The notes under the pieces are model-generated. The model saw only the letters and a list, made by a program, of their open reading frames with translations. It did not search any database and was not told where the DNA came from. A program made the position numbers and the translations under genes. Of a DNA stretch of 64,000 nucleotides, positions 16,682 to 25,125 are shown in pieces; the first letter of the stretch is position 1; the number at the start of each line of letters is the position of its first letter. Source of the stretch: Mycolicibacterium sp. TUM20985 (lineage in GTDB: Bacteria > Actinomycetota > Actinomycetes > Mycobacteriales > Mycobacteriaceae). Location: contig NZ_AP027291.1 in the NCBI RefSeq assembly GCF_030295745.1, forward strand, positions 5,022,001-5,086,000, read 5' to 3'.

Positions 16682-16781
16682 GCAATCAGCGTAGAGCGGG
16701 CGTTCGATGGGCGCGCGGTTACCTCGGGAAGCAGTCGTCACACCGGGGTCATCGGTCGTTGGCCGCAGAACGTTAGCCGCG

Positions 16782-16843
16782 CCGAGCGTGCGTGAAGTCC
16801 GATTTGAAAACGGCGTGTCGGCCGCAAACACGCACGCTCGCGG
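16782..16843. repeat. Dispersed 62-bp intergenic inverted repeat, copy 1
   Basis: It aligns without gaps to 23364-23425 with about 50 of 62 identical bases. The outer arms GAGCGTGCGTG and CACGCACGCTC pair, and an inner GCGTGT/ACACGC stem is nested on the right side. It lies at the 3' end of htpX, where it can act as a terminator. Confidence 0.7.
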
Positions 16844-16856
16844 CGGGGGGGTTCGG

Positions 16857-17735
16857 TCAGTATTGCCCGGGGCCGCGGCCGGCCATCTGCTCCAGGCGCG
16901 CGATGCGTTCGGCCATCGGCGGGTGCGTCGAGAAGAGATTGCCGATCTTCTCGCCGGAGCGGAACGGGTTGGCGATCATCAGGTGCGCCTGGTCCGCCAG
17001 TTGCGTCTCGGGGGGCAGCGGCGCCAACTCCACGCCTCGGCTGATCTTGCGCAGGGCGCTCGCCAACGCCAGCGGATCGCCGGTCAACTCGGCACCCGAC
17101 TGGTCTGCCTGGAATTCCCGCGACCGTGACACCGCCAACTTGATGACCGTCGCCGCGATGGGGCCGAGCAGCGAAACCAGCAGCAAGGCAAAGGGATTGG
17201 TGCCGCCTTCACGGTTTCCGCCGAAGATGCTCGCGAAGAAGGCCAGGTTGGCGAGCGCGGTGATCACCGACGCCATGGCGCCCGCCACGCAGGAGATCAG
17301 GATGTCGCGGTTGTAGACGTGGGACAGTTCGTGGCCGAGCACGGCGCGCAACTCGCGCTCGTCGAGGAGGTCCAGGATCCCGGTGGTGCAGCACACCGCC
17401 GCATTGCGCGGATTGCGACCCGTCGCGAATGCGTTCGGCGCCTGGGTATCGCTGATGTAGAGCCGGGGCATCGGCTGATGCGCCGTCGTCGCCAGCTCGC
17501 GCACGATGCGGTACATCGCCGGGGCCTGCACCTCGGTGACCGGCTGCGCGTGCATCGCCCGCAACGCCAGCTTGTCGCTGTTGAAGTAGACCCAGACGTT
17601 CATGCCGACGGCGAACAACACCGCCAGGAACATGATCGATCGGCCAAACAGAGCGCCCACGAACACGATCAACCCGGAGAAGACCGCCAACAACACGAAC
17701 GTCTTGAGCCTGTTCGCGTGCGGATGCCAGGTCAT
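16857..17735 (-). CDS. htpX: Membrane zinc metalloprotease HtpX
   Basis: Protein of 292 residues. HtpX degrades misfolded membrane proteins with FtsH. Two N-terminal membrane helices (about 12-30 and 34-52) precede the zinc site HELSH at 135-139. Two more hydrophobic helices lie near 150-170 and 185-205, and a downstream Glu in SREFQADQSG completes the zinc ligands. The ATG at 17735 (MTWHPHANRLK) follows an AGGAGGG ribosome site and matches mycobacterial HtpX; an in-frame upstream start gives six extra residues. It has the same order with gpsA and grcC1 as Rv0563. Confidence 0.96.
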   Translation of the reverse strand: MTWHPHANRLKTFVLLAVFSGLIVFVGALFGRSIMFLAVLFAVGMNVWVYFNSDKLALRAMHAQPVTEVQAPAMYRIVRELATTAHQPMPRLYISDTQAPNAFATGRNPRNAAVCCTTGILDLLDERELRAVLGHELSHVYNRDILISCVAGAMASVITALANLAFFASIFGGNREGGTNPFALLLVSLLGPIAATVIKLAVSRSREFQADQSGAELTGDPLALASALRKISRGVELAPLPPETQLADQAHLMIANPFRSGEKIGNLFSTHPPMAERIARLEQMAGRGPGQY

Positions 17736-17821
17736 CGAGGCCCTCCTACTCACAACGCCGACTTCTCACTCGAGGAAGCCCTTCGCTGACCCAACGCTCG
17801 AGACGGCGTCAGAGGTTCCGG

Positions 17822-18829
17822 TCAGCCGTGCCGATTGATCGTGTAGTCGATGAGGTTGGCCAGCGCGACACGTCCCGGCACGTCAGGCAACTGGTCCAGC
17901 TCACCGCGGGCCTGGGCCGCGTATCCGGCGACAGTTTCCTTGGCGCGGGTGATCCCGCGTGACGAACGCAACAGCGCCAACGCCTCGGCTACCTCGGCGT
18001 CGTCCTCGATGGGCCCCTTGAGCAGCTCGCGCAGTCGGTCGGCCTCCGGTCCGGTGTCCCGCAGCGCGTACAGCACCGGCAGCGTGTGCACACCCTCCCG
18101 CAGATCGGTGCCAGGCACCTTGCCCGACTCGTCGGGGTCGCTGTCGATGTCGATGATGTCGTCGGAGATCTGGAACGCCGTCCCGACGATGCCGCCGAGC
18201 CGGCCGAGCCGCTGGATCTGCTGCTCGTCGGCCCCGGAGAACGTTGCGCCGAACGTCCCGGACGCCGCGATCAGGCAGGCCGTCTTCTCATAGACGACCT
18301 TGAGGTAGTGCTCGACGGAGTCGACACCGTCGGCCGCCCCGCGCGTCTCCCGCATCTGCCCGGTGACGAGCTGCGCGAAGGTGTCGGCGATGACGCGGAC
18401 CGCGTCCGGGCCCAATTGCGCCACCAGCCGAGACGCAGTTGCGAACAGGTAGTCACCGGCCAGGATCGCGATGTTGTTGCCCCAGCGCGCGTTGGCACTG
18501 TCCGCGCCGCGACGCACCATCGCCTCGTCCATCACGTCGTCGTGGTACAGCGTTGCGAGGTGCACCGACTCGATGACGGCGCCGGCCACCGTGACCTCCC
18601 AGGCATCGGGATCGGGACCCAGCTGTGCCGACAGCACGGTGAACAGCGGCCGGAACCGCTTGCCGCCCGCTTGGAAGAGGTGCTGAACCGCCTCGGCCAT
18701 CAACTCGTCGGCCCTGCCCAGCTCGGTCGCCATCAGATCCTCGATGCGCGCCACGCCGTCACGAACACTGGTCGCGAAGGTTGCGTCACCGAAGTCCACG
18801 CCCGCGACCACGGTCGCTGGTGTCTTCAT
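17822..18829 (-). CDS. grcC1: Polyprenyl diphosphate synthase GrcC1 (menaquinone side chain)
   Basis: Protein of 335 residues, trans-isoprenyl diphosphate synthase family. It condenses isopentenyl diphosphate units onto an allylic primer to build the polyprenyl tail used by MenA. Both aspartate-rich magnesium sites are intact: DDVMD at 97-101 and DDIID at 223-227, with GGKRFRP before the first. Small residues upstream of the first motif (ESVHLATLYH) fit a long-chain product. It matches Rv0562. It is divergent from menJ with only 21 bp between start codons, and a TATGTT hexamer on the minus strand ends 6 nt before its ATG, predicting a leaderless mRNA. Confidence 0.93.
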   Translation of the reverse strand: MKTPATVVAGVDFGDATFATSVRDGVARIEDLMATELGRADELMAEAVQHLFQAGGKRFRPLFTVLSAQLGPDPDAWEVTVAGAVIESVHLATLYHDDVMDEAMVRRGADSANARWGNNIAILAGDYLFATASRLVAQLGPDAVRVIADTFAQLVTGQMRETRGAADGVDSVEHYLKVVYEKTACLIAASGTFGATFSGADEQQIQRLGRLGGIVGTAFQISDDIIDIDSDPDESGKVPGTDLREGVHTLPVLYALRDTGPEADRLRELLKGPIEDDAEVAEALALLRSSRGITRAKETVAGYAAQARGELDQLPDVPGRVALANLIDYTINRHG

Positions 18830-18830
18830 A

Positions 18831-18849
18831 CTTCCAACATACTGGGAAG
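18831..18849. promoter_or_regulatory. Overlapping divergent promoters and CTTCC/GGAAG dyad, grcC1-menJ
   Basis: In the 21-bp gap, TATGTT on the minus strand (18841 to 18836) puts the grcC1 transcript start on the A of its ATG. On the plus strand CATACT (18838-18843) puts a start 1 nt before the menJ GTG. CTTCC (18831-18835) and GGAAG (18845-18849) flank them as an inverted repeat. A protein bound here would control both genes. Confidence 0.45.
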
Positions 18850-18850
18850 C

Positions 18851-20110
18851 GTGGACCGTGTTACGGAGGGCAGCAGCGCAGCGACGCGGGGTGGCCGAAA
18901 AGCTGACGTGGTGGTGATCGGCGCCGGACCGGCTGGTTCCGCCGCCGCCGCGTGGGCCGCCCGCAACGGCCGCGACGTGCTGGTGATCGACGCCCAGCAG
19001 TTCCCCAGGGACAAGGCGTGCGGCGACGGCCTTACCCCCCGCGCGGTCACCGAACTCGAACTGCTCGGCCTCGGCCCGTGGCTGGACGGCAAGGTCCGCA
19101 ACCGGGGCTTGCGGATGTCGGGCTTCGGCGCGGACGTCGAGATCGAATGGCCCGGCCGGTCGTTCCCGCCCACCGGCAGCGCCGTGCCGAGGACCGAGCT
19201 CGACGAACGCATCCGGCGCGTCGCCGCCGACGACGGCGCGCAGATGCTCCTCGGCGTCAAAGCCGTTGACGTGGAACAGGATTCAGCAGGACGGGTGACG
19301 TCGGTGACCCTCGATGACGGCACCGCGGTCGGCTGCCGGGAGCTGATCGTCGCCGACGGCGTCCGTTCGACCCTCGGCCGCGTCCTCGGCCGCGAATGGC
19401 ACCGGGAGACCGTCTACGGCGTGGCGATCCGCGGGTACCTCGCCACCCCGCGCAGCAGCGAGCCGTGGATCACCTCCCACCTCGAACTGCGCTCCCCCGC
19501 CGGTGAGGTACTGCCCGGCTACGGGTGGATCTTCCCGCTGGGCAACGGTGAGGTGAACATCGGCGTCGGCGCCCTCGCGACGTCGAAGCGGCCCGCCGAC
19601 ACGGCGCTGCGCCCGCTTCTGTCGCACTACGCCCAGCTGCGTCGTGAGGAATGGGGTTTCACGGGCGAGCCACGCGCCGCCCTCTCGGCGCTGCTACCGA
19701 TGGGCGGCGCCGTATCCGGCGTCGCGGGACCCAACTGGATGTTGATCGGTGACGCCGCCGCCTGCGTCAACCCCCTCAACGGCGAGGGCATCGACTACGG
19801 CCTCGAGACGGGTCGGCTGGCTGCCGAGATGCTGGGCAGTGGCGACCTCACGCACGCATGGCCCGGCGAACTCCACCGGCACTACGCCCGCGGGTTCTCC
19901 GTCGCGCGACGGCTCGGCTTGCTGCTGACGATCCCCCGCTTCCTGCCCACCGTCGGCCCCTTGGCGATGCGGTCGCACCTCCTCATGGGAATCGCCGTGC
20001 GCGTGATGGGCAATCTGGTCACTGACGAGGACGCCGACTTGGTCGCGAGGGCCTGGCGGGTTGCCGGGGCGGGGTCCCGCAGAATCGACGGCCGCACGCC
20101 GTTCAGCTGA
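18851..20110 (+). CDS. menJ: Menaquinone reductase MenJ (geranylgeranyl reductase family)
   Basis: Protein of 419 residues from GTG. MenJ saturates the beta-isoprene unit of menaquinone, giving the mycobacterial form MK-9(II-H2). The FAD-binding loop GAGPAGSAAA lies near residue 27, the PxxKxCGDG-type motif (PRDKACGDGL) follows, and the second FAD site is LIGDAAACVNPLNGEGI. The GTG at 18851 is the nearest start to the FAD loop; the longer open frame upstream runs antisense through grcC1 and is a shadow. Synteny with Rv0561c and adjacency to grcC1 support the call over a generic oxidoreductase. Confidence 0.92.
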   Translation: MDRVTEGSSAATRGGRKADVVVIGAGPAGSAAAAWAARNGRDVLVIDAQQFPRDKACGDGLTPRAVTELELLGLGPWLDGKVRNRGLRMSGFGADVEIEWPGRSFPPTGSAVPRTELDERIRRVAADDGAQMLLGVKAVDVEQDSAGRVTSVTLDDGTAVGCRELIVADGVRSTLGRVLGREWHRETVYGVAIRGYLATPRSSEPWITSHLELRSPAGEVLPGYGWIFPLGNGEVNIGVGALATSKRPADTALRPLLSHYAQLRREEWGFTGEPRAALSALLPMGGAVSGVAGPNWMLIGDAAACVNPLNGEGIDYGLETGRLAAEMLGSGDLTHAWPGELHRHYARGFSVARRLGLLLTIPRFLPTVGPLAMRSHLLMGIAVRVMGNLVTDEDADLVARAWRVAGAGSRRIDGRTPFS

Positions 20111-20228
20111 CCGCACCGTCACGGCGGGTCCCCGATATTGCCTCCTCCGTCAGCCCTGCGGCCTAGTGTTTGCCGGGATCGTCGACGGGGAACACGCCAC
20201 AAGCTTATTGACGTTGGGGGACGTAGAA

Positions 20229-20246
20229 ATGGTGCGCTCGGGGTGA
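20229..20246 (+). promoter_or_regulatory. Mini-ORF (5 codons) coupled to the LuxR regulator start
   Basis: A GGGGGA ribosome-like site is followed about 9 nt later by ATG GTG CGC TCG GGG TGA. The TGA overlaps the GTG start of the regulator (GTGA), whose own upstream region has no clear ribosome site. The peptide may serve only to load ribosomes for the regulator. Confidence 0.35.
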
Positions 20247-22987
20247 GCCGCAGTACTGAATCGCGGGCGGTGGCTGCGTTTCTCGCTTCCGCGGCGACCC
20301 GTCCGTCGGTGCTGATCGTCGAGGGCGAGGCGGGCATCGGCAAGACCACGCTCTGGCTGCAGGTCCTCGACGAAGCTCGCGACGCCGGCTTCCGCGTGCT
20401 GCCCGCCCGCGCCGATCAAGCCGAGTCTGGTCTGACGTATGCCGTGCTCGCCGATCTGCTCGAAGGCGTCGACGGCGAGGTCCTCGATACCCTGCCCAGC
20501 CTTCAACGCATCGCGATCGACCGAGTGCTGTTGCAGGGCGACGGCAGCGGGCCGGTCACCGACGAACGCGTCGTCGCATCGGCCTTCCTCTCGCTCGTCG
20601 AACGCCTCGCCGCCGACGTGCCGGTGGTCGTCGCCGTCGACGACGTGCAGTGGCTGGACTCGTCCAGCCAGGCCGTGATCGCCTTCGCCACACGCCGACT
20701 CAAGGGACGCGTCGGCGTCCTCGTCACCGAACGCACGGAGACCGGCGGGAGGTACGGCGCAGAGTGGTTGAAGCTGAACCGCCTCGACGGCGTCGACCAC
20801 GTCCACGTCGGCCCGCTCAGCCTGGGCGGGCTCCGCAAGGTCATCAGCAGCAGCCTCGGGCGCTCGTTCTCGCGACCCACGATCGTGCGGATCAGCGAAC
20901 TCTCGGGTGGTAACCCGTTCTACGCACTCGAGCTCGCCAGAGCCATCGACGGCCAGTCGAGTACCGCCGACGCCGCCCTGCCGGGGTCGTTGGCCGACCT
21001 CGTCCGCACCCGCCTCGACCAGTTCGGCGAGGGCACCCAGACGGTACTGCTGGCCGCGGCCAGCGTCGGCGCACCCACCGTCGACCTGCTGGCTCAGGTG
21101 ACCGAACAATCGGCCGAACGCGTCGTCGAACTCCTCGAAGCGCCCGAGGCCGACGGCATCGTGCAGATCACGGGCAACCGCGTGAGCTTTACTCATCCTC
21201 TCCTTGCCCGCGGGGTGTACAGCGTCGTCGGGCCCGCTCGGCGCAGGCAGATGCACCGCACCCTGGCCGCCATCGTCGAGCAGCCCGAGAAGCGCGCACG
21301 TCACCTGGCGCTGGCCACGTCGAGCGCGGATCCCGAGACGCTACTCGCGCTCGACACCGCAGCCGACGCGGCGCGCGAGCGCGGCGCACCCGCCGCTGCC
21401 GCCGAACTGCTCGACCTTGCCATCAACCTCGGTGGCGACACCCCGGCACGCCGAATCCGGTGCGCGGAGAACCACTTTCAAGCTGGTGAGCCGCAGCGCG
21501 CCGACCAGCTGCTCAAGCCGACGATCGACCAGCTGCCACCGGGACCACTTCGCGCGTCGGCACTGAACCTGCTTGCGTTCATTCGCATCTACGACGACAG
21601 CCTGGTGGAGGCCATCGACCTGGTCGAGCGGGCCATCAGCGACGCCGACGGCGACTGCGCCCTGGTGGTGCGAGGTCTCCTGCTGTCGACCTTCGCCAAC
21701 CTGTACCTGGGCAAGTTGGACGACGCCGTCCGTCAGGCCCACGGTGCGCTGGAGCATGCGCGTGGCTTGTCCATGCCGGCCCTGACCAGCCAAGTCCTCT
21801 CGATGCTGGTGCTGGCCAAGTGCACCCGCGGTGACGGTGTCGACGAAGAGAATCTGCAGCGCGCACTGGACCTGGAGGACCGGGACGCCGATGTGCCCAT
21901 GCAGTTCCGGGCTTGTGCGGTCAGGGCCATCACCCATGCGTGGACGGGTCAGCTCGACGCCGCCCGGCGGGAAGCCATCGACGTGCGCAAACTGTGCCTG
22001 GACCGCGGCGCCGAGAGTGACGTGATGATGTTCGATGCGCACACCGCCTTGGCCGACGTGTGGCGGGGGGACTTCGCGGCGGGGGAGCTGGTCGCCGAGG
22101 AAGCCATCGAGCGGGCCGAACACATCGACTCTCAGAACCTTCGCGGTGTCGCACTCGCGATCCGTGCCACGGTCTTCACCTACATGGGAAGGGCCGTCGA
22201 GGCGCGCGCGGATGCCCAAGCGGCCCTTACGATCTCGATCGATACCAGCACCCCTCCACTGTTCATCCGCGCCACGATGGCCCTGGGTTTCCTCGAGCTC
22301 TCACTGGGCAACCACGCCGAGGCGCTGACCGTTCTCGAGCCCCTCATCGCCGCGTTCGACCAGCTGCCAGGCAACGAGATCAGGAACCTTGAATTCGTCC
22401 CCGACGCCATCGAGCTGTTGATCAATGCCAGCCGGCTCGAGGAGGCAGAGCCGCTGATCGAGAGGCTGGAGGCCGACGGTCGTCGGCTCGACCGCCCCTG
22501 GTTGCTCGCCACCGGCGCCAGAGGCCGGGCCATGTGGTCGGCCGCCAAGGGAGATCTCGACGACGCGATGCACGCCGTGACCATCGCCCTGGACGAACAC
22601 GCACGCCTGGAGATGCCGTTCGAACGGGCCCGCACGCTGCTGTTGCTGGGCCAGCTCCAGCGCAGGCAGCGCTTGAAGCAGGCGGCTGCCCATACCTTCG
22701 GTGAGGCCTTGCGCGAATTCGAACGGATGGGCGCGCTGCTGTGGGCCGACCGCGCCCGCGCCGAACTGGATCGGACCAAGGTGGCGACGCCGCAGAAGGG
22801 GACGTTGACGATCACCGAGCAGCGGATCGCCGAGCTGGCGACGTCGGGGATGACCAACCGTGACATCGCGTCGAACCTCTTCATCAGCCTGAAGACCGTC
22901 GAGGCGAACCTGACGCAGATCTACCGCAAGCTCGGCATTCGATCGCGCGCGCAGCTGGCGGTGAAACTCAAGTCGGGTGGACTCTAG
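20243..22987 (+). CDS. Large ATPase LuxR-family transcriptional regulator (LAL/MalT-like)
   Basis: Protein of 914 residues from GTG. The N-terminal AAA/STAND ATPase has Walker A GEAGIGKTT (28-36) and Walker B VVVAVDDVQW with the DD pair at 133-134. A central region of helical tetratricopeptide-like repeats (about 380-800) is likely the ligand or partner sensor. The C-terminal LuxR helix-turn-helix (about 850-914; TNRDIASNLFISLKTVEANL) binds DNA. LAL regulators switch on when ATP and an inducer are bound. The start is chosen by the coupling to a mini-ORF and by the distance to Walker A. It lies downstream of menJ in the same direction but with its own 130-bp gap. Target genes are not evident. 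Confidence 0.9.
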   Translation: MSRSTESRAVAAFLASAATRPSVLIVEGEAGIGKTTLWLQVLDEARDAGFRVLPARADQAESGLTYAVLADLLEGVDGEVLDTLPSLQRIAIDRVLLQGDGSGPVTDERVVASAFLSLVERLAADVPVVVAVDDVQWLDSSSQAVIAFATRRLKGRVGVLVTERTETGGRYGAEWLKLNRLDGVDHVHVGPLSLGGLRKVISSSLGRSFSRPTIVRISELSGGNPFYALELARAIDGQSSTADAALPGSLADLVRTRLDQFGEGTQTVLLAAASVGAPTVDLLAQVTEQSAERVVELLEAPEADGIVQITGNRVSFTHPLLARGVYSVVGPARRRQMHRTLAAIVEQPEKRARHLALATSSADPETLLALDTAADAARERGAPAAAAELLDLAINLGGDTPARRIRCAENHFQAGEPQRADQLLKPTIDQLPPGPLRASALNLLAFIRIYDDSLVEAIDLVERAISDADGDCALVVRGLLLSTFANLYLGKLDDAVRQAHGALEHARGLSMPALTSQVLSMLVLAKCTRGDGVDEENLQRALDLEDRDADVPMQFRACAVRAITHAWTGQLDAARREAIDVRKLCLDRGAESDVMMFDAHTALADVWRGDFAAGELVAEEAIERAEHIDSQNLRGVALAIRATVFTYMGRAVEARADAQAALTISIDTSTPPLFIRATMALGFLELSLGNHAEALTVLEPLIAAFDQLPGNEIRNLEFVPDAIELLINASRLEEAEPLIERLEADGRRLDRPWLLATGARGRAMWSAAKGDLDDAMHAVTIALDEHARLEMPFERARTLLLLGQLQRRQRLKQAAAHTFGEALREFERMGALLWADRARAELDRTKVATPQKGTLTITEQRIAELATSGMTNRDIASNLFISLKTVEANLTQIYRKLGIRSRAQLAVKLKSGGL

Positions 22988-23013
22988 GGTTTACCCCGAT
23001 TACCGGCTGCCCG

Positions 23014-23331
23014 ATGAGCCGTACCGTCGAACGTGTGAGTGCAGCGGCGCCGATCGCTACCCGGTACCTGGTGGAGTGGTATCGGCCGAACTTGACGCGG
23101 CAACTGATCGACGACATGGTGGCCGACCTCGACGAGTCGATCGCGCACATGTGCGCCGAAGGTTCACCGGTGTGGCTGCTGATGACGCTCGCCGTGCCCA
23201 CCGACGAGGTGCTCTACGGAGTATTCGCCGCGAGTTCGCCCGACCTGGTCCAAACGGCATGCGCGCGCGCCGGTTCGGAGCCGGAGCGAATGAGCCTCGA
23301 CGTCGACGCGCGGTTCACCCAGAACTTCTGA
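23014..23331 (+). CDS. Conserved mycobacterial protein, unknown function
   Basis: Protein of 105 residues (85-98 if a downstream GTG is used). It is acidic and soluble, with predicted helix (RQLIDDMVADLDESIAHM) followed by beta strands (VWLLMTLAVPTDEVLYGVFAA), a compact two-layer pattern. No signal peptide or known motif. It follows the LuxR regulator by 26 bp in the same direction and ends before the second copy of the 62-bp intergenic repeat. Coding is supported by the third-position G+C bias and clean boundaries; function is unknown. Confidence 0.65.
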   Translation: MSRTVERVSAAAPIATRYLVEWYRPNLTRQLIDDMVADLDESIAHMCAEGSPVWLLMTLAVPTDEVLYGVFAASSPDLVQTACARAGSEPERMSLDVDARFTQNF

Positions 23332-23363
23332 AAATTCCGAGAAGCGTTGCGCGGGAACGTGTC

Positions 23364-23425
23364 GCGAGCGTGCGCAGAGTTCGATTTTCGTGCGGCGTGT
23401 CGTCCGCAGACACGCACGCTCGCGG
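23364..23425. repeat. Dispersed 62-bp intergenic inverted repeat, copy 2
   Basis: Partner of 16782-16843 at about 81% identity, same length and orientation. The right third (GGCGTGTCG to GCACGCTCGCGG) is nearly invariant. It lies between the 105-residue protein gene and the convergent menG. Confidence 0.7.
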
Positions 23426-23460
23426 GAGATTGGGGGAGCTCGCGGGAGAGTTGGGGGAGC

Positions 23461-24147
23461 TTAGGGCTTGACGGCGGCGTGCAGCGCGACGATGCCACCG
23501 GTCAGGTTGCGCCACCGCACCGCACCCCATCCCGCAGCACCGATCCGACGGGCCAACTCGGCCTGATCGGGCCAGGCGCGGATCGACTCGGCGAGGTACA
23601 CGTAGGCGTCTGGGTTGCTCGACACCGCGCGGGCCACCGAGGGCAGCGCCTTCATCAGATACTCCTTGTACACGGTGCCGAACGGCCCGTTGGTGGGAGT
23701 CGAGAACTCGCATACCACCAGGCGTCCGCCGGGCTTGGTCACACGCGCCAGCTCACGCAGCCCCGCCGCGTGGTCGACGACGTTGCGGATGCCGAAGCTG
23801 ATGGTCACCGCGTCGAACGATTCGTCGGCGAACGGCAGTCGCGTCGCATCACCGGCCACCTTCGGCACGTCGCGCTCCGCGCCCGCTGCCAGCATGCCGA
23901 CCGAGAAGTCCGCCGCCACGCACCACGCGCCGGAGTGCGCCAACTCGACGGTCGACACCGCTGTACCCGCCGCGAGATCGAGCACCGCGTCGCCGGGGCC
24001 GATCCGTAGCGCGGCGCGTGTCGCCTTCCGCCAGAGTCGGTCCTGTCCCAGCGAGAGCACCGTGTTCGTGATGTCGTAGCGGCGGGCCACCCCGTCGAAC
24101 ATCGACGCGACTTCCCGGGGGTTCTTCTCCAACGTCGCGCGGCTCAC
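23461..24147 (-). CDS. menG: Demethylmenaquinone methyltransferase (UbiE/MenG)
   Basis: Protein of 228 residues. It uses S-adenosylmethionine to methylate demethylmenaquinone, the last ring step of menaquinone synthesis. The start SRATLEKNPREVASMFDGVA matches mycobacterial MenH/UbiE (Rv0558). SAM motif I is LDLAAGTAVS, and motifs DATRLPF and FGIRNV are the UbiE signatures. The GTG at 24147 is chosen by homology; longer upstream frames run into the divergent SDR gene. It is followed by mgtA further downstream in the same order as M. tuberculosis, although here an SDR gene is inserted between them. Confidence 0.95.
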   Translation of the reverse strand: MSRATLEKNPREVASMFDGVARRYDITNTVLSLGQDRLWRKATRAALRIGPGDAVLDLAAGTAVSTVELAHSGAWCVAADFSVGMLAAGAERDVPKVAGDATRLPFADESFDAVTISFGIRNVVDHAAGLRELARVTKPGGRLVVCEFSTPTNGPFGTVYKEYLMKALPSVARAVSSNPDAYVYLAESIRAWPDQAELARRIGAAGWGAVRWRNLTGGIVALHAAVKP

Positions 24148-24235
24148 CGCACCGACGCTACCTGTGAATGTCGAGGCACCGGGAATGAGTCGGCGTCCTC
24201 GGTGTTGGGAACCAGAGAGTCGAGAGGAGACATTC

Positions 24236-25060
24236 ATGAGCGACAAGGTGTGGTTCATCACCGGGACGTCACGCGGCTTCGGCCGGGAGTGGACGATCGC
24301 GGCCCTGGAGCGCGGTGACAAGGTGGCGGCGACCGCCCGTGACACGGCATCGCTGGCCGACCTCGTGGGCAAGTACGGCGACGCGCTGCTGCCGATCGAG
24401 TTGGACGTCACCGACCGCGACGCGGACTTCGCCGCGGTCGCGCAGGCACACGACCACTTCGGGCGCCTCGACGTCGTGGTCAACAACGCCGGCTACGGGC
24501 AGTTCGGCTTCATCGAGGAACTCTCCGAGGACGAGGCACGCGCCCAGATCGAGACGAACGTCTTCGGCGCACTCTGGATCACGCAGGCGGCTCTGCCGTT
24601 CTTGCGCGAGCAGCGCAGCGGACACATCCTCCAAGTCTCGTCGATCGGCGGAATCAGCGCGTTTGCCAACGTCGGCATCTACCACGCGTCGAAGTGGGCG
24701 TTGGAGGGCTTCTCGCAGGCGTTGGCGATCGAGGTGGCCGAGTTCGGCATCCACGTCACGCTCATCGAGCCGGGCGGCTTCTCCACCGACTGGGGCGGCT
24801 CTTCGTCGAAGACGGCCGCCGAGCTCCCGGCCTACGCCGAGGCGCACGCGGAGGCGCAGAAGATCCGTCAGCAGCGCACCAGCAAGCAGGGTGATCCGCA
24901 GGCCTCGGCCGCCGCCGTCATGAAGATCGTCGACGCCGACGAGCCACCCCTGCGCGTGTTCTTCGGGTCGGCGCCCCTGCAGATCGCCAAGGCGGACTAC
25001 GAGAGCCGCCTCACGACGTGGGAGGAGTGGCAGCCCGTCGCCGAACTGGCGCAGGGCTGA
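24236..25060 (+). CDS. Short-chain dehydrogenase/reductase
   Basis: Protein of 274 residues, classical SDR. The NAD(P)-binding loop is TGTSRGFG (about 9-16), NNAGYG follows at about 82-87, and the catalytic Ser-Tyr-Lys are in SSIGG and YHASK (about 155-159). An Arg after the glycine loop (TSRGFG) favours NADPH. The ATG at 24236 follows GAGGAGA at good spacing; the frame extends upstream but lacks a site. It lies between menG and mgtA, divergent from menG, and is not part of the conserved men order, so a recent insertion of an accessory enzyme is likely. Substrate unknown. Confidence 0.9.
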   Translation: MSDKVWFITGTSRGFGREWTIAALERGDKVAATARDTASLADLVGKYGDALLPIELDVTDRDADFAAVAQAHDHFGRLDVVVNNAGYGQFGFIEELSEDEARAQIETNVFGALWITQAALPFLREQRSGHILQVSSIGGISAFANVGIYHASKWALEGFSQALAIEVAEFGIHVTLIEPGGFSTDWGGSSSKTAAELPAYAEAHAEAQKIRQQRTSKQGDPQASAAAVMKIVDADEPPLRVFFGSAPLQIAKADYESRLTTWEEWQPVAELAQG

Positions 25061-25113
25061 GCGATTTTGGCGTGTAAACGTTGACTGGGCGAACGTTTAC
25101 GCGCCGAAATCGC
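25061..25113. terminator. Bidirectional hairpin, GCGATTTCGG family, copy 1
   Basis: Arms 25061-25082 and 25092-25113 pair over 22 bp (20 Watson-Crick pairs and two G-U), with a 9-nt loop. It separates the convergent SDR and mgtA genes. A related hairpin is at 53053-53105. Confidence 0.65.
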
Positions 25114-25125
25114 GGGGAGGGTGAG

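Noticed and set aside
18086..18850. Upstream extension of the menJ frame and an early start
   Set aside because: The stretch lies antisense inside grcC1, has low-complexity shadow composition, and the FAD-binding start of MenJ begins only after 18851.
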